Shown here in pieces: positions 1 to 8,146 of a DNA stretch of 64,000 nucleotides. Below the pieces are notes generated by a model, which was given only the letters and a program-made list of their open reading frames with translations, had not been told where the DNA came from and made no database searches. The DNA comes from an uncultured Prevotella sp. (GTDB lineage Bacteria > Bacteroidota > Bacteroidia > Bacteroidales > Bacteroidaceae): the NCBI GenBank assembly GCA_905196835.1, contig CAJJWN010000003.1:1-64000 (forward strand), given 5' to 3'. Every line of letters starts with the position of its first letter. Position 1 is the stretch's first letter. The position numbers were made by a program, and so were the translations under genes.

Positions 1-207
1 GCAAATCCGCACTTAGAAACCGTCGGATTGCAAATCCGACGGAACAAGGAATGCCCTCCGGCTTTCTATATGCAATGACAAACGGAAAGAAGAAAGACGG
101 CGAATAAGGAGGCAAAAGACGGCAAATGAGGAGGCAAAAGGCCGTCTTTTAGCGTGTAAAAGACGGCCTTTTGCAATGCGAAATGTATGTTACTGTAAAT
201 CAATAAG
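1..207. repeat. Repeat-rich intergenic DNA with two palindrome families
   Basis: No gene is visible here. Positions 1-45 hold two copies of a palindromic CGGATTGCAAATCCG-type motif, the same family as at 40.04-40.17 kb. Positions 135-151 and 157-173 are 17-base perfect inverted arms around a 5-base loop, carrying the core GGCCGTCTTTT. That is one copy of a family repeated at 15.2, 39.9, 53.6, 59.35 and 60.9 kb. The hairpin lies just beyond the stop codon of the minus-strand LysO gene and could end its transcript, but it lacks a clear T-run on that strand. Confidence 0.6.
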
Positions 208-813
208 TTACAAACTGCAAAAGAAAGTGACGAGAAACGGTACGCTGAAATCGACCACGAAGCCGTGGAAGACGGACAAAACAACGTAGGCATTGCCTGA
301 AAAGCGCGTGATGACGGGCAGCGTTGTGTCCATGGTTGTAGCCCCTCCGGCGGAGATTGGGGCAAGGCGGCCGAACCAGCGGACAAGCAGCGGGGCGCAG
401 AGCAGCGTCAGCAGTTCGCGCGAGATATTGGCGAGCAGGGCCACCGTGCCCAGTTTCGCTCCGCGGTATTCGGTGATGAAGATGCTCGACAGCGAGTAAT
501 AGCCGAAGCCGGAGCCTACGGCGAGGCAGTCGGTAAGGCTGCGGTGGGGCAGCAGCAAAGACGCAAGCATTACTCCGCCGAGCGTGCCGGCCACCGTGAC
601 AAGGGGAAGCAGGAGCAGGCGCGGACTGACCGTGCGGATGCTGCGGAGCACTGACGAGTCGCCGCCTACGCTCATACCGACAAAGAACATGAGGGCGCAC
701 AGGGCGTAGAAGCTGACATCAGAACCTGACGCGAGCCACCCGGGAGCGATGCCGCTGACGCCTACAAGCGTGCCGACGACGAAAAACGAGACTATGACAA
801 GGCTGGACTTCAA
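208..813 (-). CDS. lysO: Lysine exporter LysO family protein (large part, DUF340)
   Basis: A 201-residue integral membrane protein with about six hydrophobic segments. It matches the C-terminal part of LysO/YbjE lysine exporters, including the glycine-rich stretch GSGFGYYSLSSIFITEYRG and the following ANISRE motif. E. coli LysO is one chain of about 300 residues; here the remaining N-terminal part is the separate gene at 905-1177, an arrangement I recall from other Bacteroidales. The start is read as TTG at 813: an in-frame stop lies just upstream and the next in-frame ATG is about 40 residues in, so TTG is the only start that keeps the first membrane helix. An AT-rich repeat (about 820-862) separates the two halves. 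Lysine export from the cytoplasm is inferred from the family. Confidence 0.82.
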   Translation of the reverse strand: MKSSLVIVSFFVVGTLVGVSGIAPGWLASGSDVSFYALCALMFFVGMSVGGDSSVLRSIRTVSPRLLLLPLVTVAGTLGGVMLASLLLPHRSLTDCLAVGSGFGYYSLSSIFITEYRGAKLGTVALLANISRELLTLLCAPLLVRWFGRLAPISAGGATTMDTTLPVITRFSGNAYVVLSVFHGFVVDFSVPFLVTFFCSL

Positions 814-904
814 GAGTTAAAAGTTAAGAATTAAGAGTGAAGAATTAAGAGTTAAGAAATAGGGAGAACTATGAATACCGGGAAGCAAATGGATTTTTCA
901 CTCT

Positions 905-1177
905 TCACTTTTCACCCTCCACTTTCCTTTCCCTGAACAGCAGGCGGCAAAGCACGGCGCACCCGAGCACGGCGAAGACGGCAAGCAACACGGCCTCAAC
1001 GCCGAGACTGCCGAGCGAATCGACCACACGCGGGTCTGCCCCGACCTCAATGCCGAGCAGGAAGAGCAGAAGCCAGATGAGAAAAGTTATGGCACGCGAA
1101 ACTACTGACCGCCCGCGGCCGCGGAGAAAGCGGCCTGCGGCCATGCCGCAAAGCATGAGTAAGATGACTGTGAACAT
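905..1177 (-). CDS. LysO family small membrane subunit (N-terminal part of split LysO)
   Basis: A 90-residue protein with three hydrophobic helices and the motif LFLLGIEVGAD, which corresponds to the first third of full-length LysO transporters. It is encoded directly upstream of the large part on the same strand, so the two polypeptides probably assemble into one exporter. It starts with ATG at 1177, only 15 bases after the stop of the outer-membrane barrel gene, which suggests cotranscription with the sigma-factor operon. The charged tail RERKVEGEK follows the last helix. Confidence 0.75.
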   Translation of the reverse strand: MFTVILLMLCGMAAGRFLRGRGRSVVSRAITFLIWLLLFLLGIEVGADPRVVDSLGSLGVEAVLLAVFAVLGCAVLCRLLFRERKVEGEK

Positions 1178-1192
1178 CCGTATGTAGCTTTA

Positions 1193-2473
1193 TTACCTGA
1201 AAGTGAAACGCAGACCGACGTTGAGGTTGAAGTTGAGTGGCTTGTCCTTGTACACCGTGTTGACGCCGCTGCCATTGTCGAAATAGTAGCTTACGCCCGG
1301 CTCTACATATACGCCTATGGCATTGCTGACGTTATACTGCACTCCGGCCGACGCCCCGACCGACCACTGCGGACGCTTGTCGCGCACATCGGCATTGGCC
1401 GTACCGGTCACCTTTCCGTCTTCGACATACTCCGTATGCGACCTGCCCGACACGCAGAACTCCGCCGCTCCGCCGGCAGAAGCGTAAACCTCAAGGAAGT
1501 CGGTATGCCAGATGTCATAACTCACGGCCACGGGTATGCCTACGAAGTGGAGCTTCTGCTCTGTCGTATAGCCGCCTTTATCGTCGCCGGAGGCTATGTC
1601 AGACGAGTGGTAAGAGTAATTAAGGCCTGTCTCCAAACCGAAACGCCCGGCAAGACCGAAGCGAACCGACGCACCAAGCTTTACCGGATGGCGGTGCTTC
1701 ACGCGCACCTCGGAGGCCTTCATGCCGTCGGTTGCGGCCGACAGGAGCATGATGTCGTTGTCGGCCACCGCGCCTTGCTGCATCTTGTACGGACGTAACG
1801 ACGCCCCCGTATTGCCCGTTGACGTGCCTATTGACGTGAAGCCTGCGCCGTAAAGGGAGACGGAGACACCGCCACCGCCTCCTACCCTGCCGCCGGCCGA
1901 AGCCAAGAGGCCGTTGCCGCCGGCGTCTCGCGACCCGCCATCAACAGGGGCACGCCTTACAACAACGCTCCGGCCGTCGCCATTGCGGCCGTCGCCAAGC
2001 GCGGCATCGCCGCCTACGTTGGCAGTATCAGCCATGACAACGATGTCTGCCGACGTAGCGGCAACATCTGACACGTTGCCCTCAAGACCGGCAACAACGG
2101 CCTCGACACGCCTTACGGCATCCTTAACCGACAACGGCACGCCGGCGTCAACGGCCGGAGTAGCAGCCTCGGCCAGCCTGTCTACGGACACGCCAAGGGC
2201 CTGACCGCCGCCAACCGCAGCATAAGGCACGGCATCGCGGCCGTAAAAGAGCCACACCGTAACCCCCAGTACGGCCGCGCAAGCGGCTACAGCCACTGCA
2301 CGGCGCCGCCACATAGGCACCACAACGGCACGCCGGCTGCGCCCGGCACGGGCGCCATCAACGGCAGACTTGCCGCCCATGGCGGACTGGACTGACTCCC
2401 ACAACCCGTCGGGCGGAGCTACCTTGCGGTCGGCAAAGCGTTTCCTAAGATGTTCTATCCATTGTTGTTCCAT
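1193..2473 (-). CDS. Outer-membrane beta-barrel protein with cytoplasmic N-terminal segment
   Basis: 426 residues. The N-terminus (MEQQWIEHLRKRFADRKVAP) resembles the short cytoplasmic region of membrane-bound anti-sigma-like proteins in Bacteroidales. One transmembrane helix follows at about residues 55-75 (AVAVAACAAVLGVTVWLFYG). A low-complexity Gly/Ala/Asp-rich linker of about 150 residues leads to a C-terminal PorT-like eight-strand barrel domain ending LNFNLNVGLRFTFR, with a terminal aromatic typical of barrels. It lies 15 bases downstream of the ECF sigma gene, so a role in sequestering or signalling to that sigma factor is plausible. No known anti-sigma catalytic motif is visible. Because the TM segment precedes the barrel, the chain may span from the inner to the outer membrane. 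Confidence 0.7.
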   Translation of the reverse strand: MEQQWIEHLRKRFADRKVAPPDGLWESVQSAMGGKSAVDGARAGRSRRAVVVPMWRRRAVAVAACAAVLGVTVWLFYGRDAVPYAAVGGGQALGVSVDRLAEAATPAVDAGVPLSVKDAVRRVEAVVAGLEGNVSDVAATSADIVVMADTANVGGDAALGDGRNGDGRSVVVRRAPVDGGSRDAGGNGLLASAGGRVGGGGGVSVSLYGAGFTSIGTSTGNTGASLRPYKMQQGAVADNDIMLLSAATDGMKASEVRVKHRHPVKLGASVRFGLAGRFGLETGLNYSYHSSDIASGDDKGGYTTEQKLHFVGIPVAVSYDIWHTDFLEVYASAGGAAEFCVSGRSHTEYVEDGKVTGTANADVRDKRPQWSVGASAGVQYNVSNAIGVYVEPGVSYYFDNGSGVNTVYKDKPLNFNLNVGLRFTFR

Positions 2474-2488
2474 GACATTCAGATTTTT

Positions 2489-3214
2489 TCAGACCGACAA
2501 ACCACATAATGACGGACACGCAAAGGCGACAGCCTTGCCAAAAGGTTTGAAGCCGCCACGTACAGGCGACGGGCCTTCATGCCGCGTAGCTGCACGGCCT
2601 GCGCCAGCCGCGCCGCCACTGTCGGCACCGGCCTGCGCACCGGGAGGCAGCCCGGAGTCAAGCCGCTCCTTGTAATCCTTCATCTTCCTGGCAAGCAACG
2701 CCTTGGCTCGCGAGAACTGCGACGCCGACGAGCTCTCGCCGATGCCGAGCATGGCGGCAATCTCCTTATGGCTCTTGCGCTCGAAGACGTAAAGGTTGAA
2801 CACCATGCGGTAGCCCGGCGGCAACGACAAAACCATGCCGTTGAGCACATCGTCGGGTATGCCGTCAGGCTCCGGCTCGTCGGCCATGTCGGGCAGAGTG
2901 TCCTCGTATTCAATAAAACCGTAGTTGGAATTCTTTTTCAAGAAACGTAAGGACTCATTCACGACAATCCTTACCATCCATGCCTTCAAAGAGCCTTCAC
3001 CGCGGAACTCGAACCTGTCCATCGACGTGAAAATCCTTATGAAGCACTCCTGCAAAACGTCCTTGCGGTCGTTGTCGTCGGCAATATAACGGGCGCAGAC
3101 AGCCGACAGGTATTCAACATACCTGTCATAAAGCAACTTCATGGCCCGGTTGTCCCTGTGCGCCACGAGTGATACAAGGTCGCTTTCGTTGTAAACGCCG
3201 TTGCCTGCTTTCAT
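2489..3214 (-). CDS. RNA polymerase ECF-type sigma-70 family factor
   Basis: About 241 residues from the chosen ATG at 3214 (MKAGNGVYNESDLVSL); an ORF extension to 3286 adds 24 residues unlike the family. Region 2 is visible as DRYVEYLSAVCARYIADDND and the following VLQECFIRIFTSMDRF. Region 4 is the helix-turn-helix HKEIAAMLGIGESSSASQFS. A tail of about 65 residues rich in Gly, Ala and Pro follows region 4, longer than usual for this family. It directs RNA polymerase to target promoters that cannot be identified here. It is followed 15 bases later by the barrel protein that may be its partner, and preceded by the NigD-like lipoprotein on the same strand. Confidence 0.87.
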   Translation of the reverse strand: MKAGNGVYNESDLVSLVAHRDNRAMKLLYDRYVEYLSAVCARYIADDNDRKDVLQECFIRIFTSMDRFEFRGEGSLKAWMVRIVVNESLRFLKKNSNYGFIEYEDTLPDMADEPEPDGIPDDVLNGMVLSLPPGYRMVFNLYVFERKSHKEIAAMLGIGESSSASQFSRAKALLARKMKDYKERLDSGLPPGAQAGADSGGAAGAGRAATRHEGPSPVRGGFKPFGKAVAFACPSLCGLSV

Positions 3215-3290
3215 ATCAAACAAAGGATTAAAAACCAAGGACAAGCCGTCAGCAGCACTGTCCCTGGTCTCAAACCCATTAAACAAACTT

Positions 3291-4034
3291 TTATTTCAGT
3301 CTGGATGAATAAGCCGCTTTCTCCACAGGACCTTCCGACGTTGTGGACTTGCGGCTGCAATAGTCGAACTGTACGGTCTTCTCACCGCTGAACGACTTGT
3401 ATTTCACTGTCAGTTTTACAGTCTTGCCCTCGGTGTCAGGCAGCAGGTCGTCCAGGCGGAAAGCCACCAAGGCGTCACCAAGAACACCGTTGACATCGCC
3501 GAAAGCGTTATGCTTGAACTCAACCTCATACGGGTCGTCAGGATTTACACCGGTCAAGAGGTTTACGTAATGCGCCACGCCCGTGTTGCCCCAACATGTG
3601 CGGAAACGCAGCGTAAGATAACCGTCCTCGGCAATGTTAACCCAATCGCGCACAAGCTCAATGGGGTCGTCGCCGTATTCAGACACATCGCCGTCGGCAG
3701 GATATGGCACGGCAGGCTTTGTCAGAATGCTGTCAATCCACTCCACCTCGACAAACTTGTCATAATATTCGTTCAAAGGCTTTACCTCGTGATAGCACAC
3801 CAAGGCGCGCACCTCCTTGTCGCCAAAAGGCGAAGCGGCCATGTTGACCGGATAAAGCGTCGTAACATCGTCAAGCTGCATGTAAAAGCCCGCACCCTCG
3901 ATTGGCTTAACCGTTACCAGCGCGTCAGGCATTGGCGGATAATAATAGTAGGTGTCATCATTGTCACACGAACAGAAAGAGAACACGGCCATGACTGCGA
4001 CTGCACATCCGGCCAGGAATTTCATTGTCTTCAT
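3291..4034 (-). CDS. NigD-like lipoprotein
   Basis: 247 residues. A lipoprotein signal peptide ends at FSFCSC, so the mature protein starts at the cysteine around residue 23. The following stretch with LVTVKPIEGAGFYMQLDDVT and TLYPVN is characteristic of the Bacteroidetes NigD-like family, which has an N-terminal OB-like fold and a C-terminal beta-sandwich. The homologue name comes from a nitrogen-regulated B. fragilis locus, but no biochemical role is established. It lies 76 bases upstream of the sigma factor start on the same strand, so it may be part of that operon or regulon. Confidence 0.8.
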   Translation of the reverse strand: MKTMKFLAGCAVAVMAVFSFCSCDNDDTYYYYPPMPDALVTVKPIEGAGFYMQLDDVTTLYPVNMAASPFGDKEVRALVCYHEVKPLNEYYDKFVEVEWIDSILTKPAVPYPADGDVSEYGDDPIELVRDWVNIAEDGYLTLRFRTCWGNTGVAHYVNLLTGVNPDDPYEVEFKHNAFGDVNGVLGDALVAFRLDDLLPDTEGKTVKLTVKYKSFSGEKTVQFDYCSRKSTTSEGPVEKAAYSSRLK

Positions 4035-4131
4035 AATCTAATAGCTCTTAATTTTATCATTCAACAATGAAACACTGCCTATACGCCCAACCTTGCGTAA
4101 CAGGACATCTTTTTAATCATTATTCACAATA

Positions 4132-4169
4132 AAAGGATGCCGCGCCCGCTCTACGGCGCAACATCCTTT
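4132..4169. terminator. Hairpin terminator after DUF4831 gene
   Basis: The arms AAAGGATG and CATCCTTT, extended by a GC-rich inner stem around GCGCC, lie 17 bases beyond the stop codon of the minus-strand DUF4831 gene. Bases flanking the outer stem are A/T-rich on both sides, so it may act on either strand. Confidence 0.6.
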
Positions 4170-4185
4170 AAATCAACATGTAAAA

Positions 4186-5247
4186 TCACTTCTTGGCGTT
4201 GTCTATCTCGATGCTCTCCAGATTGCCTGTCACGGGATTGAGGACGACGCTTGTAAACAGCTTCTTGCCGAAAAGGTCTCCGTCCAAGGCAGCGACAGTG
4301 CCGAACTGTGCGGCATAAAGCTCATAAGCCGCCCACTGGTCGTTGCCCTTATACAATGTAATCAGGATTTTTCCGGGCAGGTTTACGTAAAGTCCGCCGT
4401 TGTCTTTTGCCTTCTTCCGGCTTAGCAGTTCCTCATGTATAGACGGCGTGACATGCTTGTCTTCCACGCTTATATAATAAGGATTGCCGCCAAGGTCGTC
4501 GGCATCTGTCATACCCATCCACTTGGAAAAGCGGAATAGCAGTTGCCGCTCTACAGGCTTTACAGGCACATACTTCACCACGGCCTCCATCGTGTCGCGC
4601 TCGGTTACACCTGCAAAAAGCTGCATCAGGGCGTTCTCCTGCGTCTCAAGGTTTGCCAACATGATGCGCAGCTGCTCGCCGTCCTTGGGCATGAAGTCGG
4701 CCTGTCCCTTGTTAAGGAGACTCCTGCTGTCGCGAATGTCGTATATCTCGAGGGCGCAAAGTTCGGCCATTTTCGCCGAACTTCCTGCCGAAAGGATGTC
4801 TTCATTCATATAGTCGCGCGGATTGAGGCGCGCAGGCTTGGGCGCAGGCTTGAACGGTGCGGGCTGCTCCACGACCTTCGGGTCGGCATTGACGGCAAGC
4901 AACACGCTATTGTCGTCAATGTCAACAGTCTGTATGTTATGCTTGGAATCGGTAGGCAACACATAAAACTTTGAAGTGTCACGCTCGCCAACGGAATTGA
5001 TATCTAACCCCAATATACGGTAAGACACCGTTGGCTTCATGCCAACATTAGCCATCTTCATGTATTTTTCCGCATAAACGGCGAACTCTCCCGGTGTATA
5101 TGACGTTTTCTCAATTTTCACCGTAAAACGCAACTCGGTACGCGGAAGATAGTAAGCCGTGCCCTCGGCCACGTCCTTGCCCCTTTGCGCAAACACGTTC
5201 TGGCAGCATGACACAAGCAATAAAAAAGCGATGATAAGGTTCTTCAT
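4186..5247 (-). CDS. DUF4831 family secreted protein
   Basis: 353 residues from the ATG at 5247 (MKNLIIAFLLLVSCCQNVFA); an earlier in-frame ATG at 5259 would add four residues. A signal peptide is clear, ending near VFAQRG. The body has the DUF4831 features EGTAYYLPRTELRFTVKIEK and GEFAVYAEKYM, a family restricted mainly to Bacteroidetes with no assigned function. The gene lies 33 bases after the stop of nnr on the same strand and is followed by a hairpin, so the two probably form one transcript. A periplasmic or envelope location is inferred from the signal peptide. Confidence 0.8.
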   Translation of the reverse strand: MKNLIIAFLLLVSCCQNVFAQRGKDVAEGTAYYLPRTELRFTVKIEKTSYTPGEFAVYAEKYMKMANVGMKPTVSYRILGLDINSVGERDTSKFYVLPTDSKHNIQTVDIDDNSVLLAVNADPKVVEQPAPFKPAPKPARLNPRDYMNEDILSAGSSAKMAELCALEIYDIRDSRSLLNKGQADFMPKDGEQLRIMLANLETQENALMQLFAGVTERDTMEAVVKYVPVKPVERQLLFRFSKWMGMTDADDLGGNPYYISVEDKHVTPSIHEELLSRKKAKDNGGLYVNLPGKILITLYKGNDQWAAYELYAAQFGTVAALDGDLFGKKLFTSVVLNPVTGNLESIEIDNAKK

Positions 5248-5279
5248 GTCGTTATGCAAAATAAAATATTATGTTATTC

Positions 5280-6797
5280 TCAATCTCCAAAACGCCTGAA
5301 CGCCTGCGGCAGATACTTTATTATGTCACCGGCAACAAGGCTTTCCACACCAAAATCCTTAGCGGCAAGGTCGCCAGCAAGGCCGTGCAGGTACATGCCA
5401 AGCATACAAGCGTCGGCCTGTTTGTAGCCACGCGCCAGCAAACCGGTTATTATACCGGTAAGCACATCGCCGCTGCCGGCGGTAGCCATGCCCGGATTGC
5501 CCGTGGTGTTGAACACCACTTTGCCGTCAGGCATACACAAAGCCGTATAATGTCCTTTCAATATTATATAGGCTTGCAGGCGTTCGGCCATGTCGCGCGC
5601 ACTGCTTAAGCTCTCATAGCTGTCACCGAAATGGCTGCCGGCAAGGCGCTCAAACTCTTTGGGATGAGGCGTAAGAATTATGCCTTTGGGCAATTGTTGC
5701 AGCCAAGCCCTATGGCTGGCAAGCATATTGAGGCCGTCGGCATCAATCACAATGGGGGCCTGGGTACGGCGTATCTGCGTTATAAGGGCTATTGCCGACG
5801 CCTCCTGCCGACCTAACCCGGGGCCAATGCCTACCGCATCAAAACCTGAAGAGTCAACAGCTTCAGAAAAATAAGCGTCGTCTTTGCCAACGCACATCAC
5901 GGCTTCGGGCACGGAAACCTGCATGATGTCGTTATTACGGCGTGGCGTACACACCGTAACCTTGCCCGCTCCACTCCTAAGGCAGGCTTTCGTGGCAAGC
6001 ACAGCCGCGCCTGCCATGCCGTAACTGCCTGCTATAATCAGAGCGTTGCCCATGTCGCCTTTGTGTACAAATGCGCCGCGGTGTAAAAGGCGCGGACGGA
6101 GTTCGTTCTCCTCCAACATACTGTAATGCGACGGAACAACATCCATGCCTTCCTTGCTCAAGCGTATGTCGAGGACTTTAAGTCTGCCTATGAGTTTTTG
6201 GTTTTCAGGGAAAAGGAAAGAGAGCTTTATGTTCTGCAATGTCAATGTAACATCCGCCCTTATGATATTAGCCCTCACGTTATAGGTATTGTCTTCGGTC
6301 ATAAGCCCCGAAGGAACGTCTATGCTCACCACCGTGGCAGGCGACTGGTTGATATACTTCACCAAAGAAGCAAAACCTCCGGCAAGAGGTTTGTTCAAAC
6401 CTGAACCGAACAAGCCGTCAACCACCAACATGCCCTTGTCCAACTGCGGCGGGTCAAACTCGTCCGTAACCTCGGTAAAAGCCTTTATGGCCTTACAATC
6501 AGACGCCTTCTGCCGGTTTGCCTTGCAGTCTTCCGACAAATTTCCGCTAATGTTGAACAAATAAACGCTTACCGAATATCTTTGTTCGGCAAGCATCCTT
6601 GCAACGGCCAAGGCATCGCCTCCGTTATTGCCTGGCCCGGCGAATACGACAACGGGCATGTCCGTACCCCACGTATCGGTTATCGCACGCGTAATAGCCC
6701 TTGCCGCACGCTCCATCAAATCAAACGAACTGACAGGTTCGTGCTCTATGGTATACTTGTCAAGCTCACGAATTTGAGCGCTTGTAAAAATCTTCAT
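5280..6797 (-). CDS. nnr: Bifunctional NAD(P)H-hydrate epimerase / ADP-dependent dehydratase
   Basis: 505 residues, normal for the fused enzyme that repairs damaged NADHX and NADPHX. The N-terminal YjeF domain (about 1-215) carries VVVFAGPGNNGGDALAVARM and SIDVPSGL. The C-terminal ribokinase-like dehydratase domain carries HKGDMGNALIIAGSYGMAGA, GIGPGLG, ILTPHPKEFERL and the catalytic region GMATAGSGDVLTG. It is divergent from hpt. On the minus strand a TATTTTTG box at 6803-6810 lies just upstream of the start, so a very short leader is expected. Cytoplasmic repair enzyme; function is confident from both domains. Confidence 0.96.
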   Translation of the reverse strand: MKIFTSAQIRELDKYTIEHEPVSSFDLMERAARAITRAITDTWGTDMPVVVFAGPGNNGGDALAVARMLAEQRYSVSVYLFNISGNLSEDCKANRQKASDCKAIKAFTEVTDEFDPPQLDKGMLVVDGLFGSGLNKPLAGGFASLVKYINQSPATVVSIDVPSGLMTEDNTYNVRANIIRADVTLTLQNIKLSFLFPENQKLIGRLKVLDIRLSKEGMDVVPSHYSMLEENELRPRLLHRGAFVHKGDMGNALIIAGSYGMAGAAVLATKACLRSGAGKVTVCTPRRNNDIMQVSVPEAVMCVGKDDAYFSEAVDSSGFDAVGIGPGLGRQEASAIALITQIRRTQAPIVIDADGLNMLASHRAWLQQLPKGIILTPHPKEFERLAGSHFGDSYESLSSARDMAERLQAYIILKGHYTALCMPDGKVVFNTTGNPGMATAGSGDVLTGIITGLLARGYKQADACMLGMYLHGLAGDLAAKDFGVESLVAGDIIKYLPQAFRRFGD

Positions 6798-6802
6798 CAG
6801 TG

Positions 6803-6862
6803 CAAAAATACTAAATTAATGCCGAACGTTTGGCAACGTTTGGCATATTTTTAGTAATTTTG
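6803..6862. promoter_or_regulatory. Divergent nnr/hpt promoter region
   Basis: Plus strand: TTTG at 6829-6832, 22 bases, then TAATTTTG at 6855-6862, fitting the Bacteroidetes -33/-7 pattern for hpt. Minus strand: TATTTTTG at 6803-6810 faces nnr. Between them AACGTTTGGC occurs twice in tandem (6826-6845), which could be an operator or chance duplication. Confidence 0.55.
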
Positions 6863-6885
6863 TGCCAAAATATCAACAAAGCATC

Positions 6886-7425
6886 ATGTCAACTGTAAAA
6901 ATACATGACAAGACATTCAGGATTTCATACCCGGAAGAAGAAATACTGAAACACGTAAAGGCCGTAGCCGACCGCATAAACAAAGACATGGAAGGAAAGA
7001 ATCCGCTGTTCCTTGCCGTGCTCAACGGCTCGTTCATATTCGCCGCAGACCTTATGAGAATGATTACAATTCCATGTGAAATATCATTCGTAAAACTTGC
7101 TTCCTACCAAGGGACAATGTCTACAGGCAAAATAAAGGAAGTGATAGGAATAAACGAAGACATATCCGGACGCGACATAATAATCGTGGAAGACATTGTG
7201 GAATCAGGCCTAACGATGAAACGGATGCTCGAATCATTGGGGACACGCAACCCTGCCTCCATACACATTTGCACATTGCTGCTGAAGCCTGAAAAGCTGA
7301 AAGTCGACTTGGACATTGAATACGCGGCGATGGAAATTCCCAATGACTTTATCGTAGGCTACGGACTTGACTACAACCAGCAAGGCCGCAACCTGCGCGA
7401 CATATATACTCTGGTTGAAGAGTAA
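6886..7425 (+). CDS. hpt: Hypoxanthine phosphoribosyltransferase
   Basis: 179 residues from the ATG at 6886 (MSTVKIHDKTFRISY); an upstream in-frame ATG at 6862 falls on the promoter box and is unlikely. It makes IMP or GMP from the free base and PRPP in purine salvage. The PRPP-binding motif is VEDIVESGLTM, and the PPi loop SFVKLASYQG and the C-terminal FVVGYGLDYNQ-like segment (FIVGYGLDYNQQGRNL) are present. It lies 31 bases upstream of adk on the same strand, so the two nucleotide genes are likely cotranscribed from the promoter at 6829-6862. Confidence 0.95.
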   Translation: MSTVKIHDKTFRISYPEEEILKHVKAVADRINKDMEGKNPLFLAVLNGSFIFAADLMRMITIPCEISFVKLASYQGTMSTGKIKEVIGINEDISGRDIIIVEDIVESGLTMKRMLESLGTRNPASIHICTLLLKPEKLKVDLDIEYAAMEIPNDFIVGYGLDYNQQGRNLRDIYTLVEE

Positions 7426-7456
7426 CAAGACCAAACATACCATATCCAACTTAAAG

Positions 7457-8029
7457 ATGAAGAATATTGTTATTTTCGGCGCACCCGGTTCAGGAAAGGG
7501 TACGCAAAGCGACTTGATGATTAAGAAGTACGGATTCGGCCACATTTCAACCGGAGACGTACTCCGCAACGAAATCAAGAACGAAACGGAACTCGGCAAG
7601 ACGGCCAAGCAGTATATAGACAACGGCCAACTGATACCCGATGAACTGATGATAAGCATCCTCGCAAGCGTTTACGACGGTTTCGGCAAGGAGCATGAGG
7701 GTGTAATCTTCGACGGTTTTCCCCGCACAATTCCGCAGGCAGAAGCGTTGAAAAACATGCTTGACGAGCGCGGACACAAAGTTGCGGCCATGATAGAGCT
7801 TGACGTTCCTGAAGACGAACTGATGAAACGCCTCATCAAACGCGGACAGGAATGCGGACGTTCTGACGACAACGAAGAGACAATCAAGAAGCGTCTTGAC
7901 GTTTACCACAACCAGACAGCTCCGCTGATTGAATGGTACAAGAAAGAGAACCTGCACCACCACATCGACGGACTTGGAGAACTTGACCGCATATTCGCAG
8001 ACATCTGCAACGTAATTGACAACATTTAA
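7457..8029 (+). CDS. adk: Adenylate kinase
   Basis: 190 residues from the ATG at 7457 (MKNIVIFGAPGSGKGTQ); the longer frame from 7367 overlaps hpt and lacks family similarity. It interconverts ATP, AMP and ADP. The P-loop GAPGSGKGT is at residues 8-16, the AMP-binding HISTGDVLRNE follows, and VIFDGFPRT is the second core motif. The LID region around GRSDDNEET is short, so this is the short-LID form without zinc cysteines. Downstream an AT-rich inverted repeat (8038-8143) separates it from obg. Confidence 0.96.
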   Translation: MKNIVIFGAPGSGKGTQSDLMIKKYGFGHISTGDVLRNEIKNETELGKTAKQYIDNGQLIPDELMISILASVYDGFGKEHEGVIFDGFPRTIPQAEALKNMLDERGHKVAAMIELDVPEDELMKRLIKRGQECGRSDDNEETIKKRLDVYHNQTAPLIEWYKKENLHHHIDGLGELDRIFADICNVIDNI

Positions 8030-8037
8030 TCAAATAA

Positions 8038-8143
8038 TTAAGAATTAGGAGTTAAGAATTAAGAAAACATGTTTGCTCCATTATCAAATTCAAAATCGTT
8101 TTCTTAACCCTTAACTCTTAATTCTTAACTCTTAATTCTTTTC
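8038..8143. repeat. AT-rich TTAAGAATTAAGAG inverted repeat
   Basis: Two arms built from TTAAG/AATTAAG units lie at about 8038-8068 and 8096-8143, so the transcript could fold into a long weak hairpin. The same family recurs at about 820-862, 20680-20700, 23597-23626, 28017-28075, 46338-46386, 48783-48835 and 54432-54587. Confidence 0.7.
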
Positions 8144-8146
8144 ACC

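Noticed and set aside
7367..7456. Longer adk start at 7367
   Set aside because: It overlaps hpt by 59 bases, and the conserved MKNIVIFGAPGSGKGT starts at 7457.
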